A stretch of 64,000 nucleotides of DNA from CAZTHM01 sp041946825 (GTDB lineage: Bacteria > Acidobacteriota > Terriglobia > UBA7540): positions 1-64,000 of the forward strand of contig JBHGBD010000019.1 in the NCBI GenBank assembly GCA_041946825.1, written 5' to 3'. A program made the position numbers and the translations under genes. Shown here one piece after another: positions 43,120 to 51,495 of this stretch (positions within the stretch are counted from its first letter, which is position 1; each line of letters opens with the position of its first letter). Below the pieces are notes generated by a model. That model searched no databases. It was not told where the DNA came from and saw only the letters and a list, made by a program, of their open reading frames with translations.

Positions 43120-43553
43120 GTTCAGGCCTCACCCTCGGAATAACTCAAAGGATACACCTGTTTTTGGAACATCTCACCCGGCTTAGTGTGGAGTTTTTTC
43201 ACGACGATGGAACGTTTCATCGCTTGAATTGGTTTCATAGAGAGGATAACTCTCATAAGCCCTTGGGAGTAAAGCAGTTCTTGTTGAGTGTCGGTGGAAC
43301 GCCGCATGCGGGAAATGAAGCGAATAGAAGCCAATGCGGGGCACGGCGCAAGACATTTCCCGAGGAACGGGCCGGGATGAACAACCGCGTCCTGGAACTT
43401 CGCGACGGTTTGACAACCGGGCTCGGTCCTGATGGAAGATCGCACCCCTCGCTCAACAGCCTTCGTGAGCCGGGCCGCGCGCGGAGACTCGACATAATCA
43501 GGTTGTTCGCTGGCCTTGATCATGGAAGAATTGCAAGGGGAAAGGTGCGGTTC
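43120..43553. other. Intergenic region between divergent SDR and trehalose operon
   Basis: The plus-strand open frame continues upstream of the trehalose synthase start, but its translation is not protein-like and it contains no ribosome-binding site. Both divergent promoters must lie here; none is clear. No repeat or hairpin stands out. Confidence 0.4.
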
Positions 43554-45872
43554 GTGCGTATTCGACAGCAAATCATACTCTCGGTTATCGCGGGTGTGTC
43601 GTTGGTGGCGGCGCTCTTTGCGTACGTTCAGGTTCGGGCCGAAAAAGCCCGGATGCGGGCCGACCTGCAGAGTCGTGCGGAAGTTCTAGCTGAGAGCCTG
43701 GAGGAAACTGTTGCGCCGCTTGTCAAGAAACCCGCGCGGAACGAACTGCAGCGAATCGTCGAACGCTTCGGGAACCGCGAACACCTTGTGGGCGTGGCGA
43801 TCTACGATCCAGCGGGCCAAGTGTTGGCGCAGACGCCCGGCTTGGCCGACCGTGTGACCAAACCCGACGGCGCGTTGTCGGCCGCCCTGGCCGAAAATCG
43901 CGGGCGGGGGAGCTTCTACGCCCGGGGGGAAAGCCGCCAGCACGTTTTCGTCCTCCCTCTGCACGCGGGCGATTCCATCGTGGGGCTGGTCGCTGTCTTC
44001 CACGAAGCCGCATTCATTGACGCACAGACGGCCCGCCTCTGGCGCGACACGCTCCTTCGAGTTGTGGCGCAAGTCCTTCTGATTGTTCTGGTGATCTTCC
44101 TGGTCGTGCGCTGGAGCATCACCCGCCCGATCGCAAGTACGGTGAGTTGGATGCGGGAACTGCGCGCGGGCCGTGGTGCTCCAGCGCCGCAGATGCCCAC
44201 CGGAGACCTTTTCAGACCACTGGCGCAAGAAGTTACTGAGCTCGCGCGCAGCCTTTACGAGGCGCGGGCGGCGGCGGAAGAGGAGGCTCGATTGCGCCAG
44301 GAAGGCGCGGCGCTTTGGACGCCGGAGCGATTGCGCCTCCACGTGAAAGAGAAACTGGCCTCGAACACCCTCTTCGCCATTTCCAATCGCGAACCCTACA
44401 TGCACATCCGCCAGGGGAAGACCGTTCAAACCGTGGTGCCGGCCAGCGGGCTGGTGACGGCGCTGGAGCCGATCCTGCGCGCTTGCGACGGTACGTGGAT
44501 CGCCCATGGCGCGGGCGAAGCCGACCGCGAAACGGTGAACGCTTCCGACCGCCTTCGCGTCCCGCCGGAGGGGCCTCATTACACGCTAAGGCGCGTCTGG
44601 CTAAGCAAGGAGGAGGAGGAAGGGTATTACTTCGGGTTCGCCAACGAAGGCCTTTGGCCGCTGTGCCACATCGCGCATACTCGTCCTGTTTTTCGGGCGT
44701 CCGACTGGCAGCACTACCGAGATGTGAACGGGAAATTCGCGGAGGCGGCGCTGGAGGAGATGTCCGGCGTCGAGCATCCCATCGTGCTGGTCCAGGACTA
44801 CCACTTTGCCTTGCTCCCACAGTTCATCAAGAAGGCGAGGCCCGATGCGCGTGTCGCCATCTTCTGGCACATTCCCTGGCCGAATGCGGAGGCCTTCGGC
44901 ATCTGCCCGTGGCAGCGCGATCTTCTGGACGGTTTGCTGGGCGCCGATCTCGTGGGCTTCCACATTCAATCGCATTGCAACAACTTCCTTGAAACAGTTG
45001 ACCGGGCGCTGGAATCGCGCATCGAGTGGGAGCGCTTCGCGGTCAATCGCCGTGGACATCTCACGTTCGTGCGACCCTTTCCCATCAGTGTGGCCTTTCC
45101 GGAGCCGGGGTTTGCTGCCAGTCCCGAGACGAGGCTGGGGGAGTCGAATGGAGCGCCACCTTCGCCCTATCTCGAACGCGCCGCGCTCTTCAAAGATCTG
45201 GGCGTCCAGGCCGCCTTCATGGGCGTGGGCGTTGACCGCGTCGATTATACGAAAGGAATCCTGGAGCGTTTCCGCGGGGTCGAGCGCTTTCTGGAGCGGT
45301 GGCCTTCCTACGTCGGGCAATTCACCTTTGTTCAGATTGGAGCTCCCAGCCGCACCCATATCAAGCGTTACCACGACCTGCTGGCCGAGGTCGAGGCCGA
45401 GGCAGACCGCATCAATTGGCGGTTTCGAACCCGCGACTGGAAGCCGATTGTTTTCCTGATGCGCCACCACAGCCACCAGGAGATTGAGCCTTACTACCGG
45501 GCGGCCGACATTTGCCTGGTGACCTCGCTGCACGACGGGATGAACCTGGTGGCCAAGGAGTTCATCGCTGCGAGAGACGACGAGCAGGGAACACTCATCC
45601 TCAGCCGTTTCACCGGCGCGGCCCGCGAACTGCGCGACGCGCTGGTGGTCAACCCCTATGACGCCGAGCAGCTCGCGGAGGCGATTCGATTCGCCCTGGA
45701 GATGGACCCGGAGGAACGGCGCGCCCGGATGCAGCGGATGCGGCGTGTGGTGCGGGAGCGAAATATCTATCGCTGGGCCGCCAACTTGATTACCGAGCTT
45801 TCCGAAATCCGGCTTGACCCGTCGGCAGGCCAGGAGCGGCCCAGTTCTGAGCAGAGGTCAATCAGGGCTTGA
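43554..45872 (+). CDS. otsA: Membrane-anchored trehalose-6-phosphate synthase with sensor and HAMP region
   Basis: Protein of 772 residues. Residues about 8-27 and 168-187 are membrane segments bracketing a periplasmic domain of about 140 residues that looks like a sensor (V-A-I-Y-D-P-A-G-Q-V-L-A-Q). W-S-I-T-R-P-I starts a HAMP-type linker. From about 260 the protein is a GT20 trehalose-6-phosphate synthase, with D-Y-H-F-A-L-L-P, F-W-H-I-P-W-P, Arg562 and Lys567 in V-D-R-V-D-Y-T-K-G-I, and S-L-H-D-G-M-N-L-V-A-K-E-F. The enzyme uses a nucleotide-sugar glucose and glucose 6-phosphate. GTG start with GGGGAAAGG 8 nt upstream. Heads a four-gene overlapping operon. Direct signal control of the enzyme is an inference from architecture. 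Confidence 0.9.
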   Translation: MRIRQQIILSVIAGVSLVAALFAYVQVRAEKARMRADLQSRAEVLAESLEETVAPLVKKPARNELQRIVERFGNREHLVGVAIYDPAGQVLAQTPGLADRVTKPDGALSAALAENRGRGSFYARGESRQHVFVLPLHAGDSIVGLVAVFHEAAFIDAQTARLWRDTLLRVVAQVLLIVLVIFLVVRWSITRPIASTVSWMRELRAGRGAPAPQMPTGDLFRPLAQEVTELARSLYEARAAAEEEARLRQEGAALWTPERLRLHVKEKLASNTLFAISNREPYMHIRQGKTVQTVVPASGLVTALEPILRACDGTWIAHGAGEADRETVNASDRLRVPPEGPHYTLRRVWLSKEEEEGYYFGFANEGLWPLCHIAHTRPVFRASDWQHYRDVNGKFAEAALEEMSGVEHPIVLVQDYHFALLPQFIKKARPDARVAIFWHIPWPNAEAFGICPWQRDLLDGLLGADLVGFHIQSHCNNFLETVDRALESRIEWERFAVNRRGHLTFVRPFPISVAFPEPGFAASPETRLGESNGAPPSPYLERAALFKDLGVQAAFMGVGVDRVDYTKGILERFRGVERFLERWPSYVGQFTFVQIGAPSRTHIKRYHDLLAEVEAEADRINWRFRTRDWKPIVFLMRHHSHQEIEPYYRAADICLVTSLHDGMNLVAKEFIAARDDEQGTLILSRFTGAARELRDALVVNPYDAEQLAEAIRFALEMDPEERRARMQRMRRVVRERNIYRWAANLITELSEIRLDPSAGQERPSSEQRSIRA

Positions 45873-46717
45873 AGCGTCGAACCAAATCTTTCAGGAGCCC
45901 TCACCAGGGCCGGGGCCTTACAGCCTGGCGCCGCCTGCCACGCAGCCGGAGCCGTCGCGGCTCGCGGCATCTGTTTGACCGCTGGGCCGAAATCGAAGGC
46001 CGTCTGACCTCCGCCCGCAGGGTTACGCTTTTTCTCGATTTCGACGGAACCCTGGCGCCCCTGCGCGATCGCCCCGAAGACGTTTGGCTGGACTCTGGAG
46101 TGCGCGACATTCTGGCTCGGCTGGCTCGTAATCCGCACGTCGATGTCTGCTTGATCAGTGGCCGCACACTAACCGACCTCCGCAAAAGGGCCAAGGTTCG
46201 CGGAGTGATCTTCATGGGGCTTCATGGCAACCAACGCCGGGGCACGGGAAAAAAGCACACCGTACCCCCGGCGCTCGTGCGCGCGAAGGCGGCGGCGTTC
46301 CGGCGGCTCGATGCGATGGCGGGTATCCGTGTGGAGGACAAAGGATTGAGCTTCGCGGTTCACTATCGCGGCGCCACGGCCGGAACGGTGAAGAATGCGC
46401 GTGCGGCAATGGATGATCTGCTGCGCCCGTTCGACGGCAAGCTCCGGGTGCTCAATGGGAAAAGAGTCTGGGAGGTATTGCCCGTAGGGATCGGCACCAA
46501 GGGAGCCGCGGCGCGAGCCTTGCTTGCGGATCTGGGTATTTCCTCATTGCCCGTCTATGTTGGCGACGACACCACGGACGAGACGGCCTTCCAGGCTCTG
46601 CGGGAAGGCATCACGGTGCGTGTCGGGCCGGCCCGGCGGACGCAGGCCGCGTACCGCCTGCGTGATCCTCATGAGGTTCGCGAGTTTCTGGAAAAACTTG
46701 AGGAGGGAATCCATTGA
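45869..46717 (+). CDS. otsB: Trehalose-6-phosphate phosphatase
   Basis: HAD-superfamily phosphatase of 282 residues removing phosphate from trehalose 6-phosphate. The nucleophile motif is L-F-L-D-F-D-G-T-L-A-P; motif II is L-I-S-G-R; the C-terminal acidic motif is V-Y-V-G-D-D-T-T-D-E. The first 50 residues are basic and not conserved. The frame begins with TTG overlapping the otsA stop codon (TTGA), so it is probably translationally coupled; a start closer to the HAD core cannot be excluded. Confidence 0.92.
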   Translation: MKRRTKSFRSPHQGRGLTAWRRLPRSRSRRGSRHLFDRWAEIEGRLTSARRVTLFLDFDGTLAPLRDRPEDVWLDSGVRDILARLARNPHVDVCLISGRTLTDLRKRAKVRGVIFMGLHGNQRRGTGKKHTVPPALVRAKAAAFRRLDAMAGIRVEDKGLSFAVHYRGATAGTVKNARAAMDDLLRPFDGKLRVLNGKRVWEVLPVGIGTKGAAARALLADLGISSLPVYVGDDTTDETAFQALREGITVRVGPARRTQAAYRLRDPHEVREFLEKLEEGIH

Positions 46718-47370
46718 ACGGCGCTGAACACTCGTTTGTTTTCTACACGGCATCCCAACTCACGCGGATTGGGAACCAGATCGCGAAGAATATCTGTGAG
46801 TTGAGCCAGGCCCTCCAAGAATGCAGCGACGAGTCGATTTTCTACCACACCTTTCAGAGCCTGGGGCGGTACCACTTTCTGACCGAGGGCTTTTCGAGCG
46901 ATTTTGCGCAGTGGGTCCTGGCGGCCTGCAACCGTCCGGAACTGGCGGAGAAGCTCGCGTCGCTCGACATCCGTGATTACGTTTCGATCGGCGATCTGCG
47001 TCGCGATCTGGTCGCCGAGGTCGGCGGGTACTGTAAATCTCATGCCGCCGAACTCCAAAGCCCGGCGTTTGAGCCGTTCTTCTTCTGCGAGGCGTTGGAA
47101 GTCACTCAACCGTTGGGGCTCGAGGTGAGAACGCTGGAGGAGTTCCGCGACTGCGTAGCGCGCCTCAGCCACGCTTCTTTCCACTACCATTTCATCACCT
47201 CGCGTCTCCGCCTGCATTTGAAGACCAACGATTTTTCCGCCTGGCTTGGTGGGTCCTTGGGGTTGGAGAAGCTCGCCCAAAAAGTGAATCGAATCGATAT
47301 TTACACCAACACGATCGAGCACGTCCAACAGAAGCTCCTAACTTTGATCAACGCGGAGTTAACAAGATGA
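46714..47370 (+). CDS. DUF5752-like protein in trehalose operon
   Basis: Protein of 218 residues, predicted largely helical, with F-V-F-Y-T-A-S-Q-L, I-F-Y-H-T-F-Q-S-L-G-R-Y-H-F and a second H-Y-H-F segment in F-H-Y-H-F-I-T-S-R. I believe it belongs to DUF5752, which is found beside trehalose/TreT-type glycosyltransferases. The paired histidine-aromatic motifs suggest a metal or ligand site. It starts with TTG/overlap at the otsB end and its own end overlaps the glycosyltransferase gene by 4 nt. Function unknown; a regulatory or accessory role in trehalose synthesis is inferred only from position. Confidence 0.7.
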   Translation: MNGAEHSFVFYTASQLTRIGNQIAKNICELSQALQECSDESIFYHTFQSLGRYHFLTEGFSSDFAQWVLAACNRPELAEKLASLDIRDYVSIGDLRRDLVAEVGGYCKSHAAELQSPAFEPFFFCEALEVTQPLGLEVRTLEEFRDCVARLSHASFHYHFITSRLRLHLKTNDFSAWLGGSLGLEKLAQKVNRIDIYTNTIEHVQQKLLTLINAELTR

Positions 47371-48605
47371 CGACAGCCGCTGAGACAACTCGCCCCGGCC
47401 AATTGGATGGCTATGTCGCTTTGTTGGGGGAAGCCGAAATTGCCGACCTGCGAGCCATGGCCGCGCCCCTGAAGGGACGTACCGTGCAGATGGTGAATTC
47501 TACGGCGGTGGGCGGCGGCGTGGCGGAAATCCTCAATCGCCTGGTGCCCCTGCTGGAAGAGTTGGGTGTCGCGGTTCGATGGGACGTGATCACCGGCGGC
47601 AACGATTTCTTCGAAATCACCAAGGCCTTCCACAATGCCTTGCACGGAGCGGACTACACGCTGCCGGATGATTGCTTCCAGACCTTCCTGGCGTACAACG
47701 AACAAAACCGCCGCCGGTTTCAGTTCGAGTCCGAGCTCGTGGTGATTCACGACCCTCAGCCGGTGGCGCTGGTTGAAGCGCGCAGCGATCACGCCCGGCA
47801 TTGGGTCTGGCGGTGCCACATCGACCTTTCAAAGCCCAACCCCAAGGTCTGGGGATTTCTCGAGCCCTTCGTCAAAAAGTACGACGCCGCGATTTTCTCG
47901 TCGCCCGATTTCGCGCGCCAGCTCCCCATCCCGCAATATCTCTTCTATCCCTGCATCGATCCGCTCTCGGAGAAGAACCGGCGGCTTGAACCCGAAGAGG
48001 TCACCGCGGTGCTGGCTCGATTCGAAATTGACCCTGCGCGGACGATCCTGACGCAGATTTCGAGATTCGATCGGCTCAAGGATCCCGTGGGCGTGGTGAA
48101 AGCCTACCGAATCGTGAAGCGCTACTTTGACTGCCAGCTCGTGCTGGCGGGCGGGGGCGCGGCCGATGACCCGGAAGGCGAAGCCGTCCTGGCCGAGGTC
48201 CGGGAAATGGCTCAGAACGACCCCGACATCCACATCCTGAACCTTCCTCCGTGGAGCGCTTTCGAGATTAATGCCCTTCAACAGGGCTCCACGATCGTGA
48301 TCCAGAAGAGCCTGCGCGAAGGCTTCGGGCTGACTGTCGCGGAAGCTCTCTGGAAAAAGAAACCGGTGGTCGCCTCCGCCGTGGGGGGCATTCCACGCCA
48401 GGTAATCCACAAGCATACCGGGCTGTTATGCCACTCGGTGGAAGGCGCCGCTTATCAAATTCGTTTTTTGCTTTCCAACCCCGCCATCGCCGAAAAGCTG
48501 GGTGAGCAGGGTCACGAGCATGTGCGCGAACAGTTCCTGATGACCAGCAACGCCCGCCGGTACCTTACGCTTTTCCTCCACATGTTGCGGGAAGGGCGGA
48601 ACTGA
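47367..48605 (+). CDS. treT: TreT-like trehalose synthase (GT4 glycosyltransferase)
   Basis: Protein of 412 residues. The N-terminal domain has V-N-S-T-A-V-G-G-G-V-A-E-I-L, W-D-V-I-T-G-G-N-D-F-F and V-I-H-D-P-Q-P, characteristic of trehalose glycosyltransferring synthase, which joins nucleotide-diphosphate glucose and free glucose. The C-terminal GT4 domain has Q-I-S-R-F-D-R-L-K-D-P and the E-x7-E loop R-E-G-F-G-L-T-V-A-E-A-L. It is last in the operon, so the cluster encodes two trehalose routes. TreT or a close trehalose phosphorylase relative; substrate is inferred. Confidence 0.85.
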   Translation: MTTAAETTRPGQLDGYVALLGEAEIADLRAMAAPLKGRTVQMVNSTAVGGGVAEILNRLVPLLEELGVAVRWDVITGGNDFFEITKAFHNALHGADYTLPDDCFQTFLAYNEQNRRRFQFESELVVIHDPQPVALVEARSDHARHWVWRCHIDLSKPNPKVWGFLEPFVKKYDAAIFSSPDFARQLPIPQYLFYPCIDPLSEKNRRLEPEEVTAVLARFEIDPARTILTQISRFDRLKDPVGVVKAYRIVKRYFDCQLVLAGGGAADDPEGEAVLAEVREMAQNDPDIHILNLPPWSAFEINALQQGSTIVIQKSLREGFGLTVAEALWKKKPVVASAVGGIPRQVIHKHTGLLCHSVEGAAYQIRFLLSNPAIAEKLGEQGHEHVREQFLMTSNARRYLTLFLHMLREGRN

Positions 48606-48671
48606 ATCTTATCTTGTCTAGCGATGGGCCCTCGCTCGGTGGGACAGCCCCTTCGCGTTGCTTCAATTACG

Positions 48672-50360
48672 TCAAAAGTCTTGCACCAGCCTGAATTCAA
48701 AGCGTGCTTCCCGGTTCGGCACCGGACGCGCAGCGGTCTGCGGAGCCCCTCCTTCCGGGACGGACGCGAGTTTTTCCGCCGCAACCGGAGGCGCGACGCC
48801 GGCGGAGTGAACCTGTAATTCCCAATCCGACGTCTTCAGCCCGCTCCGGGCCAGCAGGGGAACGAGTTGGCGCCCCGCGCGAGCCGCGCGGACTTCGTCG
48901 GCGCTGAGTCCGTCCGCTGTCACCAGCACGAGCATTCGAATTCCCGGCTGTTCCTGCAAGCGAGCAGCCAGCTTCCGGACGCCGTCAAGCTCCATCGGGG
49001 AGAACCCCCGGAGCAAATTTATTCCCTCCAGAGTCAATCCGAATTCTGCCCCGGAGATTTCAGCCTCACCGTGAATCTCCACGGGAATCCCCAGCTTGGC
49101 GCCAAGCTGCGATGCCAGCAGATTGACCGCTTGCGATTCGATCGGCATAGGGCTGATGAAGCGAGCGTTAACGGCGGCGGGCTGAGATCCGCCCATGCGC
49201 AAACCTAACGGGCCGTTTCTTTGCAGGGGTGTTCCGGTCAACAGCTCGTCCAGTTTCCCCTGCACATTCGCCAGGAGACCTTCCGTAGAGGTCTTGAAGT
49301 CGAAAGGCGGTGGCTCGGCGGGCGCGACCGGCTTGACGACACCCCCCATCACGGCGCTGGCCATGGCGGCCGCCCGCTGGGGGGTGACATCGCCATGCGC
49401 TACCAGAATCTGGTCCACATCGAGGAGGGCATCAGACCCGAGCGCCTTGCGCAGCGATTCCCTGGCAGCTTCAATTTGCGGCGTCTCGAAATACTGCGAC
49501 GTGTGGATGGTGGCGTGCACGCGCAGCACGTCACCGCGATGCGCAAACGTCATCGCGGTCACCGACGAATGCTCGGTTTTGAACGCCGGATCAAGCACGC
49601 GAACGATCTCGCTGCGTAACCGGATCTGGGCCGCCGCTTTGACCAGCGTCCGCACCAGAGGGATCGACAACACGGCCAGAATCGCCACGCTGACCCCGAG
49701 GCGATACTTCAACTTCAGGTGGCCTTCTTGGGTTTCTTCGTGGGGTCGGAATCCCATCAGGCGAAACACCAAAGCGGCGCTCAGGGCGATGGCGACCAGG
49801 TTGGTCATGAAGAGCAGAAACGCGCCTCCCGCGGTGGGCCAACTTCGCAAGCTCAGGCCATATCCTACAACCGCCAGGGGCGGGATGACCGCGACCGCGA
49901 TCGCCACTCCGGGAATGATCGTCAGCATCGTGCTCCCCCCGCGGAGCGCCAGCGTGCCGGCAAGTCCGGATAGGAAGGCGATGAAGAGATCCAGAAGGTT
50001 GGGGTGAGTCCGCGCCGCGATCTCCGGGGTCAGTTCTTTGAGCGGAGAAAGCGAAGTAACGACCCAGGTGGTCAGGATCACGGCCGTGACGCTGGCCCCC
50101 AGCACCGTCGCCGATTTGGTTCCCAGATTTCCATCGCCAAGGATCAAGGCCAGGGCCGCCGACAGCAGCGGATTCATCAGGGGCGAAATCAACATGGCTC
50201 CGATAATCACGGCGGTGCTGTTTTGGAGCAGGCCGAAGAGCGCAATCAGCCCCGCCAGCCCCAGCATGGCCCAGTACTCCGGGTCGGGGTGACTCTGGCG
50301 GAGGATGGAATCGTAAAGCTTCGTCCTGGACTCGCTGGAAAGCTGGAAATGCAGGGGCAT
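48672..50360 (-). CDS. DUF389 family multipass membrane protein
   Basis: Protein of 562 residues. The N-terminal 260 residues hold at least six membrane segments with the DUF389 core: L-Q-N-S-T-A-V-I-I-G-A-M-L-I-S-P-L-M-N-P and G-V-A-I-A-V-A-V-I-P-P-L-A-V-V-G. The C-terminal half is soluble, ends in a Pro/Ala-rich tail and includes an OmpA-like or BON-like section (I-P-V-E-I-H-G-E-A-E-I). DUF389 proteins are thought to be transporters or stress-related membrane proteins; no substrate is known. ATG start; a weak GAGAAG precedes it. Confidence 0.85.
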   Translation of the reverse strand: MPLHFQLSSESRTKLYDSILRQSHPDPEYWAMLGLAGLIALFGLLQNSTAVIIGAMLISPLMNPLLSAALALILGDGNLGTKSATVLGASVTAVILTTWVVTSLSPLKELTPEIAARTHPNLLDLFIAFLSGLAGTLALRGGSTMLTIIPGVAIAVAVIPPLAVVGYGLSLRSWPTAGGAFLLFMTNLVAIALSAALVFRLMGFRPHEETQEGHLKLKYRLGVSVAILAVLSIPLVRTLVKAAAQIRLRSEIVRVLDPAFKTEHSSVTAMTFAHRGDVLRVHATIHTSQYFETPQIEAARESLRKALGSDALLDVDQILVAHGDVTPQRAAAMASAVMGGVVKPVAPAEPPPFDFKTSTEGLLANVQGKLDELLTGTPLQRNGPLGLRMGGSQPAAVNARFISPMPIESQAVNLLASQLGAKLGIPVEIHGEAEISGAEFGLTLEGINLLRGFSPMELDGVRKLAARLQEQPGIRMLVLVTADGLSADEVRAARAGRQLVPLLARSGLKTSDWELQVHSAGVAPPVAAEKLASVPEGGAPQTAARPVPNREARFEFRLVQDF

Positions 50361-50433
50361 CGGCTTCTTCTCCTCGGCGAAGATCGATGGGCTCAGATTG
50401 TAGTTGATAACCTGGCGCCTTGCGGCAGGGTTC

Positions 50434-51393
50434 TTACGTCCGGGGAGTGTCCCAGGCCAGGCAGATCCGCTCGATGGTGTCGATCATGACTTCGACTTCC
50501 TCAGGCGTCAGTCCCGCCTCGGGATGGACGGCGGCATTGCGTGCCTCCCAGATCCGCCGAAGGAGCGTCTTCTCTTCGAGCGAAATGCGCCCGTCGTGTT
50601 CCAGACGGTCGAAGAGGATTTCGGTCGAGCCCTTGACACCCAACCTCACTCCCGACTGGCGCGCCGCCCGACGCAGCAGGCGCTCGTACTCCTCCCCGGC
50701 GATCTTGGCCGCCAGCTTCGGGTGTTCTTCGAGAAGGATGCGCGCGAATTCCAGCGGCCCGTACTTTTCCAGGAACGGCCGGAGGACCTGGGCAATACGA
50801 CGCCGCTGGATCCAGACGTCGGCGTCAAACTCCCGGCGCGCCCGCTCCGCCTCCGGCGTGAGTTCGGGTCCGCGGACCTCCTGGTGGAACGCCCAGAGCG
50901 CCATCTCCGTTTCTGCTACCGACGCCAGGCGGAAGTGCTTTTGCCATTCGCGCAGTTCGTCGCAGAATCCCACGTAAAGTTCGATGGAGGTGGGCCGGTG
51001 GATTTGCAGGAGGTTCACGACCGGCGTCGAAAAGATACCGAATCGGTCGGGATGCACGAAGCGCAACACGAGCGAAACGACACCGGTGTTGTGGAAAACT
51101 TCCAGTAACCGCTCCACTATTTCGCGGCTGTCCAACGGCACCGGCGCCAGCATCAGGCGACGCGTCTTGAGCAACTGATCCAGATCCCTTTCGTTGGGCT
51201 TCTGCCAGTAACGGGCAAACGGCGTGCGCGCCGGGTCGAAAATCTTCACTACGTCACGCGCCACCAGCCAGCGCTTGCCCGCGCGCAACTGCTCGTAGTC
51301 TTTCTCGATGGCGCGGAACGTGTACGCGCGCTGGAATTTCTTCCGGCAGATCTCCGGAAAGCGGTTCAGATAAGGCTGCAGTTCGAAGCTCAT
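50434..51393 (-). CDS. Unknown protein with HEPN-like C-terminus
   Basis: Protein of 319 residues, helical and charged, no signal peptide or membrane segment. The last 60 residues contain R-I-W-E-A-R-N-A-A-V-H-P-E-A-G-L, an R-N-x-x-V-H motif as in HEPN/DUF4145-type domains, some of which are RNases. The N-terminal 250 residues are not recognised. It lies between a DUF389 gene and a PD-(D/E)XK nuclease gene on the same strand; with the nuclease neighbour a nucleic-acid-related role is possible but unproven. Confidence 0.6.
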   Translation of the reverse strand: MSFELQPYLNRFPEICRKKFQRAYTFRAIEKDYEQLRAGKRWLVARDVVKIFDPARTPFARYWQKPNERDLDQLLKTRRLMLAPVPLDSREIVERLLEVFHNTGVVSLVLRFVHPDRFGIFSTPVVNLLQIHRPTSIELYVGFCDELREWQKHFRLASVAETEMALWAFHQEVRGPELTPEAERARREFDADVWIQRRRIAQVLRPFLEKYGPLEFARILLEEHPKLAAKIAGEEYERLLRRAARQSGVRLGVKGSTEILFDRLEHDGRISLEEKTLLRRIWEARNAAVHPEAGLTPEEVEVMIDTIERICLAWDTPRT

Positions 51394-51495
51394 GACCGTT
51401 GCGGCCAGGCCCTCGCCCTTGCCTGGTTAACTCGAGTTCCTGGTGAAGTCAACCTCGGCGACCACGGGGCTCGGGGCATAAATTGCCGGCCGTCC

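Noticed and set aside
43164..43553. N-terminal extension of the trehalose synthase by 130 residues
   Set aside because: The extension is not protein-like, and GTG 43554 has a good ribosome-binding site directly before the membrane anchor.
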